Positions 43,641-56,710 of a stretch of DNA of 64,000 bases are shown here, in pieces (position 1 is the first letter of the stretch; each line of letters opens with the position of its first letter). A model generated the notes under the pieces. The model was not told the DNA's origin. It saw only the letters and a list, made by a program, of their open reading frames with translations, and did no database searches. The stretch comes from Polytrichum commune. Taxonomy: Eukaryota; Streptophyta; Polytrichopsida; Polytrichales; Polytrichaceae. The stretch covers positions 56,940,758-57,004,757 of the forward strand of contig OX485805.1 in NCBI GenBank assembly GCA_950295325.1. Reading direction: 5' to 3'. A program made the position numbers and the translations under genes.

Positions 43641-46600
43641 GTAGAGGATGTGAAGGATGTAGTAAGTGCACAAACAATTGAACAATTTGCAGGCCCTTCA
43701 TGCATTTTCCATCTCTTCAGAGCATGACCACATGTCATCAATATACATGTCTGCCATGGAATAGTCCTGGATTGGGTCCAGAAATGGCTCCCACCAGCTT
43801 GGTCTATACCTGCATAATTCCATTGGCAAGGCTTGGAAAGCCCCCCCCTGCTGGAATAGCTTGTGTATATTGCGGCCCGACTTTTCACTTCCTCTATAAG
43901 GGGATCAACTATCAACACCTCACAATCTTTGACCAAGTAGAATCCTAGTTTCGACTATTTTTATGTAAAGCTTTGTGTATTGTAAGATATTAGTTTTGAT
44001 CATGGGATCCATAATTTATGTAGCTTGTATAAAGCGAACATGTGGGACATATAATAAAACTAAAATAATGTTACCTGATTTAGCACATGTTTGTTTTAGC
44101 ATTTGGTGTACAATGTGTGATCATGTTCTCGGTTCCTTGAAAGCCTTAAGATTATGAAGAACCTTGATGGCATGCATGTACCTTGCAAAATGTCAACTCA
44201 AAACCTATTGTTGTGTTCCACATAAACCAACACTCTATTGATTTTGCTTGCACTAGACACAGAACTGATGAGATTTTGTTAGTGACCTAGCCATGAGCTC
44301 AATAGTTCCATTTTTATTTTTAATTTATCTCTTTCCATCCTGTAGTGGTTCTATGAGTGGCAATCGGGCGATGTTGGGGATGTTACACACACACACACAT
44401 ACATATATATTACAATACCCAATCACAATACGACACTCTCAAGAAGAAAAGGAATAGTGAGCTTAAAGCATATTTGGCCTATCAATTCTTCAAAGAGTTG
44501 CATCAGATTAAGTGTGTCAATTCATTAATGAGTTGCACTACTGGATGTTAAGAGAGCATAGGGTGCAGTTCTACTTCTTATGCCACCCGAACCTCTTGGA
44601 TGTCAAAACCTCATTTATGATATTTGGGTCTGATTCGGATGGCAAGATTAAGTCATAAACTTCACAACCCAAGTCACAAAAGTGTATTCCAGGGAAGCCC
44701 TCTACAATGTGGGCTTTTGATGACAAGAAAATGCTCTCAAAGCGGACACTGCTGATATTTTAATGATCTAACTGTCAGAATGTCTCTTGAGATGTAAGCA
44801 CTTCATGGAGTATGGAGCACAACCATTCATGAAATTTCAAAATCAACCTTCTGGAGGTGATAGGCAAATTTTCAATAGCTACATTTGGAGAGAAGAACAA
44901 ATTTGACCTATAACCCAAAGAATCAAACATCAATTTTGTGGACCATAATAAATTTCTCAAATTAGTATTTTATTTTTTTCTAGCTAAGGTTCTCTTTCTG
45001 TATCATCCATAAATAATCATTATCAACTCTCATCTTTTGATATATCATAAACCTACATGACATGCTCACAGCACCCAAAGAGTTTCAACCCAAAATTATG
45101 TAATCTTGATTTATGAGAAAATATATTTGTTCTGGAACAGAAAATCACTAACGTGGAGGAGTTCACCAAGTTATTTCAAAACACCAATTGCATGGATGTG
45201 AATTCTCAATCAACATCAACAAGTTTGCTTCACAAAGTTTTGCTTTCTAGCCTTGAAACCTTCATTTTGTAGGACATGAACAATATGTATTACTACATGT
45301 AAAAGGCTTGAGACTTGAAGGGTCAAGGATTAAGACAATTGTTAGAAACTAGTAGGTGCAATTCTCTTTAAATTGCAATGAAATTTTTACATCTATTTGC
45401 AATTCTATGTTCTAAAGCACAAATTACCTAGTTGTTAGCTAATAATAGTTGGATGGAACTTGTGAAAGTTTTGAGGTGCCGTGAAAATCAACTGAACTTA
45501 ATTATGAAGGACCAAGGGTATGTTCATATGAGATACATGACGATTTGTACAAACACCCGAACAAGTCTTGAAATAAAATTTCATGTGATGTATGGTATTG
45601 AATCCATTTTTTGCACAACCTATTGAAAAGAGAAAGTAAAACAAAGCCAAATGTGATGACGATTAAAAAATATACACAATATTTATTTGAGTCCAAGTCA
45701 TTTATACGAGCTCAAATGCCCCTTATGATCCATATATGCATGGTCCGATTGCAGTTATACATGCATGGTGAACAATTTAATTTCAACCAAGACAACTTTT
45801 GACACATGTAGCTTAAAATATCAGTAAGTAGTAATAAACCCCCTCCAATGACATCTTGAAGCCCAAATAGGACCTGCTGGATAAGCAAAGTGCTACAAAA
45901 AAACTAAATACGAAAAATTAAAAACATTTACTTTAATCGTGTTCACAAACACGTTCAACTATAGTCCCATTCAAACCTTGTAACAAACATTTACAACCTA
46001 AACCCTAAACCAAATTCACGTGGAACAATGTATGTATTTCCATGATTCATTACAAAGTGAGATTTGCAAGCTTGCTTTCATGAAAAAATCATGAAACACA
46101 ATCTTGCTTAGGACCTCCAACCAATGCTATGGAGGTTAGATATGGCACCGATATGGCAACCACAACGTGGTCTCGAAAAACATTTCAGAGAAGTTCAGAG
46201 GTAAAATATCGACAAGCAAAGTGCCCAAACCTATAGTTTAGTACAATGGACCTAGATTTCTGGCATTTTGTCATTGTTCCTTTGTTTCTTCTCAGCACAC
46301 ATGCGCTGACAGGCGACAATCCCTGGAAGAGGATGTTGGAGGAGGAAAGAGTTCTTGGCGCCACTCACCACATGTGCAAAGAGTTGCTCTGACTACTAGG
46401 CTTTTCGGGGCTTTAAATTTTTTTTCGGGTCCAGCGAGCAAGGTCGGCGGTGTACTAGCAAAGCACAGAGTCATCAGACAAGCTGGCTCTCCACATGGTA
46501 GATGCTCATCCACAATCATTTAGCAGCTGCGAATGATGGGTCAGTACTTACAATACATTGGGAATCTAACTTCCATGAAACGAAGCTGGCCGGCATGCAA

Positions 46601-49600
46601 CTGCCCAAAAAATTGGTGGCCATGAATTTCTAAGCTCCCACTTAATTACTGGAGGCATGGGATTCCAACCACGTCGATCGGCATCATGATTCATGCGTCG
46701 ATGTGTTTAAACCTGTTTAAGATTTCACCTTTTCTTTGTTACCAGTGGGTTATGGGTACTTTCACAGTACCTTTGTTTGCAACATCATTCAGGTCTATAT
46801 ATCATGCAAGAACCTTCATATCTAGATAAAACTATCCTAGTATCAATATGGCTTACAGTGACATTGATCCAAGTAATAAATCGAGGATACGAAGATTCTC
46901 TCATCTTGGCATACCCAACAAATGTCAATGTTTGTCTAGTATTACAACCTTGATACTTACACACTCATAAGTTCTTCAATACCATAATCGATGTTGACTC
47001 TTGATACCATGCTTTCACCTATATAGTGGTCCAACATTGGTTTTGAACCATTTTTGCAGCTTGTCGTGCACTGATACTCGGTTGTTGAACTGGTCACATT
47101 AATACTCCAAGAAGTGGTGGTGCTTACATTCTAAAAATTAACATGGTTTGTGTTTCGTGGCAATTGTTTTCTCATGTAATTTCATGTTGTGGATCCTTAA
47201 CCTGACCTTAACTTGTGGCAAGTTGCCTGATTTGTGAACTGGAGGATGGAATTTCAATTAACTCATTCAAGAATAATCAGGTCACCGGTAATCGTACCAT
47301 TTTACCTTTCGCTCAACTGTCACCCTTACCACTTGACATTCGTTCAGTTTCTTGGCAATGTTGTTAAAGTCAAGAATGTTGTCACTACAAGGATCACGGA
47401 TGGTTGCTACTGGATCTTTACCACTGCGAGGTAGATTTTAGGCGTCCAAATCTATTTGCACATTAGATGCAATAACACGTGATTCCTTGTAGTAACAACA
47501 TTCTGGAAGCAATTTTTTTTTAAACTTTTGGTTTTAGTGTTTCAAACGTTGGTTGTGCATGGTGATAATTTTTGACAAGCTTGTGAGAACTAGAAATTTC
47601 AAAAGCATGAGTTGTTTTGAGAAATCTGTGTATGGAGATATTTAAGTTTATATGTCTTAAGATACACTTATATCCAAAACCAACACTATGTACTGATGTC
47701 ATAGATTTGGAGTTCGTGGACTGTTCCCTTTAGTACTCAATTGCACATACATTTATAAAGACGTGACCTAATTTCCACATCCAATTCAAAATTTCGGAAG
47801 ATGCACCCATTCTATTTTAACAAGTCTTTTAGATATATTTTGATTTTGTCAAAATTCATTTACCATATGATGCCCCAAAATTAGATTTGTTCTTTACAAA
47901 AGAAAATGGCACATGTATCCTAGTTCTTTTCTGAAATTCGGGCCATGTCACTCGAGCTTAGAATGTCCTTGTTCAAACAACCCTCAATCGATTTTCAAAA
48001 GAACCTCATGAGGTGTCAATGTCCTATACATAATTTGGGGGGGAAAAAAAGACATGTCTTAATATAACACCTCTAATAATGGTAGACTTACTTTGGCACT
48101 CAACATCACCAAGTGGTCGCTCAACCTCAACCTAGAATGTGAGTGAATTAGCTTATCCAATCAACTAATATCATGAAGGCTTGGTATACAATTTGAAAAT
48201 GGATGCACCAACCAACTACACTAGTTTCTCAAATGGTTTATTTGGGCTCATGAGCATCCAAAATATGAGACATGTGATTCAACATAAATACGATGGGGAG
48301 CACCCATTGCATCAGTGGCCATGTCATTGAACAATCAATTATTGTTGCAAGTTGGGCCATGTTCAAAGATTGCACCTACAACAACACCAATAACATCAAG
48401 ATAGATCAGGATTCATCTCATGTGCATGAGCTTCATCCACATGTGATCAAGGAATATTTCTACATTTTTGATAGAAAGTCCAAAAGGCAATTTTCTTCAT
48501 AGAGAAGAAGTTATTTACATCCATATTTATGTATGAATAATTTAAAATGTAAGGATTTCAAAAGTATGCATTCATTCAAATTTAGGTACTTTCGTCCGAA
48601 AACTAGCAAAGTCTTTCCAAAATTGGGAAGATGTCAACAATATCATGTGCCCAAAAAGGGAATCTGTAGATGGATTTTCCTTTTCAAATATATTAAGATT
48701 GTGCCAACAACAACAACGATGACTTGCAAAATCCAAATTAGTATTTAAGTAATTCCGGAGTTTGTTGAGTTCGGAAATAAGCAAGCAAAATTGGAAAATG
48801 TATACACTCGTGCTTCCAATGTTGTTATTTGTACTCGCCATGTAGCCATTATATAGGTGATTGTATATTAAAAGACCGTGGACATGATGTGCACAAACTT
48901 TTGACACCATAGTGGAGATATTAAAAGTGGTGTGTGGCGGCTTTTTAGTCCAGAATTATCTAAAGACTAGTTTTCATGATATCATTGGCACGAGCCCCAT
49001 CACCTCTAACACATATGACACGCAAACTCGGCCCTCAACTACATCACCTCTGTCCAAAACCTAGGAAGGAGATAGATGCCACCATTGAGGGCCATGATAC
49101 ATCTACCATAACCCTAGATGTTTAGACGAATGTGATGAATATCTAGGTCATTTGATGTTGCACGAAGATAATTGATGCTAAAACCCAACACCTTGTCCAA
49201 AACCAACACCTTAATATCTTGTATAAGAAATACATATCAAATTTGAAAATGTCCACCACCTTAACATCAAACATCCTCAAGTGTTGACTTTCGCTCAAGT
49301 GAAACTTTGAACCCTTGTAACTTTTGGACACGGAACTCAAATAAGGACAAACTTTGGTGCATTGGATTCCCTCTATCAAATGTTCACGAGAATCATCTAG
49401 AATTTCTTTTATATAACAACAATGCCTATGTTTAGCACTCAAAGTGACGGTTTTAAATAAAAGTAGCTAACGAGAAGATGGGGGCAGGAGCCCTCATGTG
49501 CACAACCGCCGCCCCCTCTGACAATATCAACTGCAGAGCACGGCCCTATAGTGCATCGGTCACCTCTGTCCAGAAAGATGGACATGGCACATCTACCACA

Positions 49601-49675
49601 GTCTTAGATTCTAGACACAGAGGTGATGCGCTGCAGGCCCCTGCAGTGAAGCTGCATGCTCTATTTTAACTACTA
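43641..49675. other. Gene-poor region
   Basis: No gene recognised. It includes a (CA)n(TA)n microsatellite at 44,384-44,410, ACCCTAAACC telo-box-like sequence near 46,000, and repeat fragments: 49,159-49,440 resembles 60,250-60,440 (CACCACCTTAACATCAA and the following ~150 bp). Confidence 0.45.
47372..47503. mobile_element. Small hairpin MITE
   Basis: About 26-bp near-perfect inverted ends (AATGTTGTCACTACAAGGAT and ATTCCTTGTAGTAACAACAT) around a ~80-bp centre. No coding capacity. Confidence 0.55.
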
Positions 49676-49678
49676 TAA

Positions 49679-50226
49679 GGGCCAAGTTCCATGTGCCGGT
49701 CCCGGTCCGTTTTTTTCAAAATAAATGGGTGGGCCGGTGAAAAGAGGGTGGTGCCATGTGCCCATCCTTCTCACCCAAGAACCGGTACCCCCCATGGATG
49801 GGTGTCCCACATTTTGTGTTGTGCAAGAACGGGTGCCAAAGGACCAGCAGTCCTAACGGTCACAAGAAGGACATGTGCCAGTTAGAAAGCTCCGGTGACC
49901 GGATCGGCCGGTCACCTAGGGTACACCCTTGGATACTAAAGGCCACTTTGTTCTTCTAGTCCCTTCTTTTGAGGAGTAATCCTAGGGAAAGTGTATTTTA
50001 TGATGTTTTTAGAATCTAGATGACCTTCATTGCTGGTGACCTTCATAAAGTGTCATGTCTTATCACTCACCAAATTTAGTTAGAAAGTAGGAAATCGAAA
50101 AAAACCGGCACCCCAAATAGAAGTACCCCTCCATAAAATGGGTGACATCACCCATTTTTTGGATGATGTCACCCGTTTCTCACCCATTTAAAAAACGGAC
50201 CGGAACCGGCACATGGAACTTGGCCC
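49679..50226. mobile_element. PIF/Harbinger-type non-autonomous element, family H2
   Basis: 548 bp with long inverted ends (~38 bp, GGGCCAAGTTCCATGTGCCG..., one mismatch seen). Perfect TAA target duplication (49,676-49,678 and 50,227-50,229). Different sequence from family H1, but the same GGGCC start and target preference. Confidence 0.88.
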
Positions 50227-50231
50227 TAAGT

Positions 50232-50951
50232 GGGGAGAACCGACCGCTAGTTACAGATGAACCGGTTGAGTTTGAGAAATAACCCGTTGAAGTTGACGAC
50301 TTCACGAAACTTTACCAACCGTTTTCTTTAAGAATCTATGAAATATACCTCACATTAATGAAGAAAAAACCAAAACATCACAACATGTAAAGCAGTTGGA
50401 CTTGGAAACACTAGGATTCTGACCGATTATGCCCTAAAATCTCCCCCGACACTGCCCATCAGCCCGACCGACCGGCTCTGCAGCCACCGACATAAGTATG
50501 TACCGTTGAGCTGCTGCAGGGCTGTGAAGTTTATCACGTCTGTCTCAACATCTAGGAGAGAGGTAGATGCAGACCGTCCACCAGTGGTGTCATCTACCCC
50601 TCTCCTAGATTCTGGACAGCACATGATGCGCTTGTCAAGGTCATGTCATATGTGTGTCAGAGGTGGATGGTGCTCGTGCACATGACATCCTGATCCATCT
50701 TCTTGTTGGCTGCCTAACTTAGTTGAGTAGTGGCAGCGTCGGCGGTGATTTTTTGGCACAGTCAGCCCAAACCGAGTGTTTCCAAGTCCAACCGCTTTAC
50801 ATGTTGTGATACTTTGGTTTTTCTTTAATGATTTGAGGTATATTTCATGGATTCTTTTAGAATGATCGGTAATTTTTGTGAAGTCTTGAACTTCAACCGG
50901 TTATCTCTCAACCTCAACCGGTTCATCTGTAACTAGCGGTTGGTTTTCCCT
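50232..50951. mobile_element. Element with ~180-bp inverted arms, hit by H2 at its edge
   Basis: Arms 50,232-50,411 and 50,776-50,951 are imperfect reverse complements (GACCGCTAGTTACAGATGAA ... TTCATCTGTAACTAGCGGTT) around a ~364-bp centre. The centre shares ~100 bp with 49,545-49,640 (dispersed GATTCTGGACA/GATTCTAGACA segment). The H2 insertion lies directly at the left arm tip, so H2 appears younger. Confidence 0.7.
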
Positions 50952-51536
50952 ATGATTTGTTAATGGGTTGATTTCATGTCCTGCATAGGATCCCAAATTG
51001 AGATGGGAGTGTGTTGGAGGCTAGTGATTCGTGGTGTCTCTGTAAAGTCATCCATTAACAAGGTGAAAAACACAACGAACTCTTTTATAGTATGGAATTA
51101 AATATTTTTGAAAATTTTGGACTCCGAAACTAGCATCAATGACCCCGAGCTGGTCTAGTGGACTCCAGTTGGAATGAATTAACCCTCGATCTTGTAGGGG
51201 ACTAGTTTTAATGAGAGCCCCTTCATCCACGATGGATGAGTTTATATAAACGCCACAAACCCCAAGTTGTGTTTGGAGAGAATCAAAGAAATATCCCATA
51301 TCCAAGCATACTTCTCATTCACCCAACATAAAAGCATGACATAGTATTATATCTATTTTATTTGACATAAAAAACAACTCTAAATAAAGATCCCAAATTA
51401 GAGTCTACGCCAAGTCATTGTGATGAGTCAATCATAAATTAAGAGGGGGTCAAGTTTTTATGTTAGATGGATGAGAGATATCCTCGTATGCGATGCATGT
51501 TCATATCTCCACCTCTTCAAGTTGTTTTGAAGAGGG

Positions 51537-51570
51537 GAAAAAAAGAAAAGAAAAGAAAAGAAAGAAAGAA
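51537..51570. repeat. (AAAAG)n microsatellite
   Basis: Purine tract AAAAGAAAAG... changing to AAAG units. Confidence 0.85.
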
Positions 51571-51934
51571 GTTAGAAATAGAGTCTTGAATGCTTTTTTT
51601 GAAGAAGGAAGAAACAAACAATCTCCTATGAGCAACCAATTCATTTAACCATGTGATTCATCTCGAGGAGGAAGCGCCCCTTGTAAGTGAATTATACCCA
51701 ACATGTGGATAGGATTTGAATCCCATCTTGTCCCATCCGCAAAGGTCTCAATGTGAGATGGGGTTTTTTATTAAGACGATGCACTAGAAGGAAGAAACAT
51801 TAGAACATATGAGTGTCCTTGGATACAGCTACATTCTTTGTATTTTGCTCATCAATGTCATATATAAATATGATCTTAATTTTATCCTTAACATAAGATA
51901 ATGAACGGACTAAAATTCAGTGCAAAGACTCAGC

Positions 51935-52417
51935 TCAGTGATCATCCACAAGATTATGATCCTCCAAAACTTGGATTCCGAGGAGTGAGTAATGATCGGG
52001 AGGTGAACTTGCATCGACCTGTAACTTGTAATCATCATTGACCATCGAAGTCAACGTTAAGTTTCTTCTGCTAGCACGGAGGGAAAGTGCAGGCAAAGAT
52101 CTTTTGGCTGTCCGTGCATGGTGATCTATCGGCCCCGAATATTGCAGGCTGGAAATTAGGATCGATCTGTAAGGCGGGAAGATCCGGAATATTGTAAGAG
52201 AATGTGATGACGTTGTTCGGAGGAGCTGATCCGATGCATCATACCGCTTGTCAAGCTCCCGCAATCTGTTCATTGAGTTCAGCGAATGATGGTGGAAGCC
52301 AATCGTATTGTTCTTCGTGGCAGCAATAATGTGGATGGAAGAGGTGACGTTGTTCATGTCCGACTCAGGGTGCAAGAATGTGATGATACCGATGATACAA
52401 GTGTCAAAATCCAGTAA
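51935..52417 (-). CDS. Possible terminal exon of an unrecognised gene
   Basis: 160 codons plus stop, preceded on the minus strand by a good acceptor (AATGTTTCAG/TTACTGG). The protein begins LLDFDTCIIGIITFLHPESD and has a basic, Ser-rich middle; no domain recognised. Immediately upstream lie three tandem modules that could supply preceding exons. The true frame and the gene's existence are unproven. Confidence 0.3.
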   Translation of the reverse strand, partial: LLDFDTCIIGIITFLHPESDMNNVTSSIHIIAATKNNTIGFHHHSLNSMNRLRELDKRYDASDQLLRTTSSHSLTIFRIFPPYRSILISSLQYSGPIDHHARTAKRSLPALSLRASRRNLTLTSMVNDDYKLQVDASSPPDHYSLLGIQVLEDHNLVDDH

Positions 52418-53300
52418 CTGAAACATTAATATCATAACCCAGGTGCATCGTACATATAGATGATGTGCGCGGAGTAATTTCAAAGACAATCGGTGAGTTT
52501 TCTTGGCATTTCTCCAGTGGCAAGAATTTACCAGAGTGATTGATGAGCTTGTTCGAAGCTTGTACTGCCAGAGATCAATGACCTCTAACTTAGTGTACTA
52601 CGAACAAGATCGACTTAACAAGCAAGGAAGCAAGCCAGTGATCAGGTGGGTTTAGAAATGGCATATCGAAAGTAAAAAAGTCAAATTTCAATAACTGAAA
52701 CAACTTTACAACCCAGGTGCATTCATACATACAATTGATGTGCGCGAAGAAATTTCAGAGGCAATCGGTAGGTTTTCTTGGCATCTCTCCAATATCAAGA
52801 GTTCCCTGGTGAGTGATCGATGAACAATGTCCTGCTCCAAGATGAGCCTGTTTCTCGACATTATAACGTTTGAAGCTTATACTGCTAGAGATCAATAGGC
52901 ACTTAATTATAGTGCTAAGGACAAGATCCACTTAGCAAAGCAAGCCAAGCAGACCTGCCAGCGATCAGGTGGGTTAAGGAGATGATACACTGAAAATAAG
53001 AGTTAAAATCCAATGATTGAAACATCATAACCCAGGTGCTTCATACATACAATTGATGTGCGCGGAGGAATTTCAGGGACAATGGGAAGTTTCCTTAGCA
53101 TTTTCTCCAATGGCAAGAATTTACCGGAGAGCGATTGATGAACAATGTGCTGCTCCATGATGAGTTTGTTCCTCGACACTATCATGTTCGCAGCTTATAC
53201 TGCTAGAGATAAATTAGCTCTACAACTTAACTTAAAGTACTACGAACAAGATCGTCTTAGCTAGCAAGCAAGCCAGCCAGTGATCAGGTGGGTGAAGGAG
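52401..53300 (-). repeat. Tandem triplication of a ~275-320-bp module with a shared minus-strand frame
   Basis: Three units are aligned on ACCCAGGTGC at 52,437, 52,711 and 53,030 and on GATCAGGTGGGTT/G at their other ends. On the minus strand all three keep an open stretch of ~40-45 codons with the pattern SRNKLI..., FLPLEK..., PIV.EI..RTS; unit 3 reads SRNKLIMEQHIVHQSLSGKF, unit 2 SRNRLILEQDIVHRSLTREL, unit 1 is shortened. Each can end at a GTATGTATG donor-like site. This fits a triplicated exon or small gene. Units differ by roughly 15-25%. Confidence 0.6.
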
Positions 53301-54503
53301 AGGCTACCAGGACTGGTGATTTGAATTCGATGTCATCCCAAGTTAGCTCTCCATCATCGTAACCAGAAGATGTTGCAGATTCCTCAATTGGATTCCTGTG
53401 CTGCTCCGTCGATGTCGACCTTGGAAATCCGGCTATTGATTGCTTCCATTTCAGGGCTGGTGGTGCAGCTCAAACGGTCCGGCATTCTGCTGCAAACTCG
53501 AGGAGTTGTGATGTTGTGCTCGAATTCGAAGCTTATGTTGATGCATGATAAGCGTGGTCGAACAATGCCTCATATTCAACCAAGAACTTCGTTTGTCGAG
53601 AGAAGTTTCCTGCCTTATTCGATCCGCCTTCGCTTGTGCAGTTTCAGCGTGCAGACCCATGAAATTCGAAACGGACGATTCACCCCCAAGGCCGGAGTAG
53701 GTACAAAAGATGATACTGTGCGGCCTGGTCTTATACAATCCGCTAATTACACGAGAACTCGAGATCCGCAAACATTGAAGGAACTGATAACATTTATGGT
53801 ACAAAAGTTGGTACGAAGATCAAGTTTCTTTGATACCTGTCTGTCTGTTTGTTTTGTCTGTCTTTCTGTCTTTCTGTCTGTCTATCTGCTGGGTTAATCC
53901 TCTTGTATAGTGGATCCTATTGAAGTAGCTCAGTAGTATATTGTAGTAATACACATTTGTCAGTGGCGATGGAAGATCGATTCAGATACTCTACACTCGG
54001 TCAAAACTATCGATGATGATGATGATGGTACTCTACACTCTGTCAAAACTATCGACTGGTCAGTCATTGTAACACGGTGACAACGAGTCATTTCTTTTCT
54101 CTCTACACGATGGATCCGGCTGTTGCGAAGCCAAGCTACCTATTACTGATACATGTACACTATGATCCTCCTTATCCCTAATCCTATCCCTATCCTACGA
54201 GCCGAATATGAACACTGAACCTCACTTATAGTGGTACATCCCTCAAGAAACTGAACATTTTGTCATTGGTGATGATTCAAACCCTTCCTTCCCTCCCACC
54301 CACCCTGGGAAGAAAGGAGAGACTCGTCAAGACCAGAAGGACACAGAAAAATGGTTAGAGCAGCAACAATCTCGAGTAGGCAGTCACTCCTCGTCTGAAC
54401 TTGATGACATCTCCGAAACTGCTGATATGCCCCAGATTGCATCCCATTGCTCCCATTGTGGAAGAAATTCGTTTTCATTCAACCATCCAGAATGAAATGA
54501 GTT
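53301..54503. other. Region between the triplicated module and the VQ gene
   Basis: Frames of 175 codons (plus, 53,370-53,897) and 117 codons (minus) overlap and neither is convincing. The minus strand includes SYDDGEL-like acidic stretches and MEAINSRISKVDIDGAAQES, which might be exons of the gene suggested at 51.9-53.3 kb. A (TCTG)n run lies at 53,837-53,887 and a (GAT)n run at 54,012-54,027. A ~33-bp segment (TACTCTACACTC.GTCAAAAC) is duplicated in tandem near 53,990-54,050. Confidence 0.35.
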
Positions 54504-56030
54504 TTATGACAACATGAAGGCGTGGATGCTCTCTAGCGACACCATGGGGCTTTGATCCGCAGGTGAAGATGAGTAGCCTCCAAAGCGTTGCCTCCGCAAC
54601 GGCTGTGAAATGCCCTGTGGCGGAGGGCCTGTGACACACTCCAGAAAGGATTGTGACCATGCTGCCGTCGCGCTGGGTGACAAGTCAGGGAGGCCGGCCA
54701 TTAGCCCCGGTGACAGGAACCCGGGCGAAGGCAAAGGGGAGTTGATGTCGATGCCATAAGAGTTTTGTTGCATGTCGTGATGGTTGATGTTATGGTGCAG
54801 ACTTGACGACGTTGGTGGCCGTGGCAGAGGCTTCGGTGCCTTGTTCAAGGCTGAAGAAGAGGTTTGGAGTGGGGGTTGAGGGGTGGTGAAGTCTGTGAAG
54901 AAATTGAAGCTGCATGTGTCACCGAAGGAGAAGTTGAAGGAGGAGCTCGGCTCCGGTTTCACGTGCGAGAAAATGTTGGCCGTCGAGGGGGATGCGTCGA
55001 AGGAGCTGAAGAAAGCGTCTGTGTTAAGAAACTCGCAACTCGCGGACAACGGACCCCGAGGAGAGTCGGATTGCTTTTGCATCGAAGGATCCGAGCACGA
55101 AGAGAAGGATCCTGGGAAGGCGGAGTCCTCGGAACTCGAGGGTGACCCACAGTTTGTGGTCGATGTAAGTCCCGATCCTGATGAAATTTTGATAACATAA
55201 CAAACACATCGTCAGTCGATGACATTCTACCAAAACCTCCACATCGTCCTCACACACTAAGAAAAACTAACAAAACATCACCGATCCAGGAGAGGATCAA
55301 CTTTCTACCACACCACACCCTTCAAAACATCACCGAAACACCCAAATCAAACAAGGACACACAACCTAATCGAACCTAACCCACTAGTCCACACACGATG
55401 ATCACCGCAGTGCTGATAGAGATGATGATGACACGTGCAAGTAATATTCAGCCTGGCAGAATTCGGAGAGAACAATATTTGAGGTAAGATTAGGGGAGCA
55501 GACAGACCTTGGTGTTCAGGATCCTCGGTGAACCCAGACGTTGACAAATTGGCATCGTTGTTGCTGTTGTTATTGACGACGGTCTCCTCCTCCTCCTCTT
55601 CAATTATATCGGTGGAGCCATTCTTGCTCTTATTATCCTTCTTGTCGAGCTGCTTCTTCCGACTTGGCCCAGGGCTACGCTTGAGGCGCAACCGCGTGTC
55701 AGATGATCCCGTGAGCTTCTGCACGAGTGACATGAAGTCATCGGGCTGTGTATGGATCACCTTGGGCGAGTACGTATGGATGATCACCGGTGGGCGGTAC
55801 TGCACCTGCGGCAGAGGCAATGGTGGCTTGCGGATGCGGTGAGACTCTTTGCTCACCTTCAAACATTGCGCAGTAGTAGTCGCCTTGGGGTTGCTGCTAT
55901 CTTGCGGCCTTCGGTGGATGCCGAACTGGATTCCTAGCGGAGGCAGCTTGCTCGACTGCATGCTGTTGACGTCGGCGAGATTGCCTGCCTCCGTCTTGGT
56001 CACCGCGAAGCACACTGATGTAGGACTCAT
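54504..56030 (-). CDS. VQ-motif protein, MKS1-like, two exons
   Basis: VQ proteins are plant transcriptional cofactors that bind WRKY factors and often serve as MAP-kinase substrates. Exons: 56,030-55,508 and 55,177-54,504, split by a 330-bp GT-AG intron in phase 1; 398 residues. The VQ motif FMSLVQKLTG is at ~99-108, preceded by VIIHTYSPKVIHTQPDD and, at ~58-71, by KVSKESHRIRKPP, the basic block shared with MKS1-type proteins. Low-complexity tracts follow (six Glu, Asn/Ser runs, Ser/Pro-rich); many Ser-Pro sites suit MAPK phosphorylation. 56,030 is the first in-frame ATG; an alternative at 55,961 (MQSSKLPPLG) gives 375 residues. The motif is unambiguous; most plant VQ genes lack introns, so an intron is notable and typical of non-seed plants. 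Confidence 0.88.
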
Positions 56031-56549
56031 GATGACTCGTGCCTTGCAAAAGCACTTCAATCCCCGACCGATCTTCTCCGCACCTGATCGCTCCGCTCCC
56101 GGGCTAGCAATGAGCACACTCTACACCCATCCACATAATCCTACACCTCCCAAAATCCTGCTAATTCCAGCAGACAAAACCAAATATCCCCAGAGAGAAG
56201 CTCAATCAAACCCTCTTCCAGGAACCACCACTCCTCGCCCAACTTCCCAGACTGCAAGTCTAGAATTCAAGCCGATGCACAGCAGTCGCAGCTTGCAATG
56301 AACCACCCGGATACAGCGAGCTTCCTGATCCAGCCACCTGAACCTCAACCCAAAACTCCTCCACCCTCAATCCCGATGAAGATGATCAACCACTTGGCAA
56401 AGTGCCAAATTTGGACCCCAAAATCCACTTCAAACTCGAATGCACCACAACCACAGAGCACAACCGAATAACCGAGAGACTGCAGATGATAATATCGTAC
56501 GAATAGATTGTCTCAGAAATAGGGAAGATAACATTCGGGGAGGTAGCAG

Positions 56550-56710
56550 GAGAGGAATAGATAGACAGACATGCAGACAGAGACAGACAGTTAGGTAGGG
56601 AGAGAAGGAGAGGGAGAGGGAGAGAGATAGAAAGAGAAAGAGAGAGGGATGTAAATTGGGTAGGAGAGGGAAGGCAGTGAGAGAAGCTTATAAGGAAGGC
56701 CTGGTTTTGT
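56550..56710 (-). promoter_or_regulatory. VQ gene core promoter candidate
   Basis: On the minus strand CTTATAAG (56,687-56,694) could be a TATA box, followed by a long CT-rich tract (56,560-56,660) of the kind common in plant 5' leaders. This would imply a ~600-nt 5' UTR. Confidence 0.4.

Noticed and set aside
53370-53897. 175-codon plus-strand frame near 53.4 kb as a gene
   Set aside because: Its last third is a (TCTG)n simple repeat read as SVCFVCLSVFLSV, and no domain or consistent composition supports it.
54864-55200. Plus-strand frames antisense to the VQ gene
   Set aside because: They overlap the VQ coding exon exactly and read as its complement; no independent signal.
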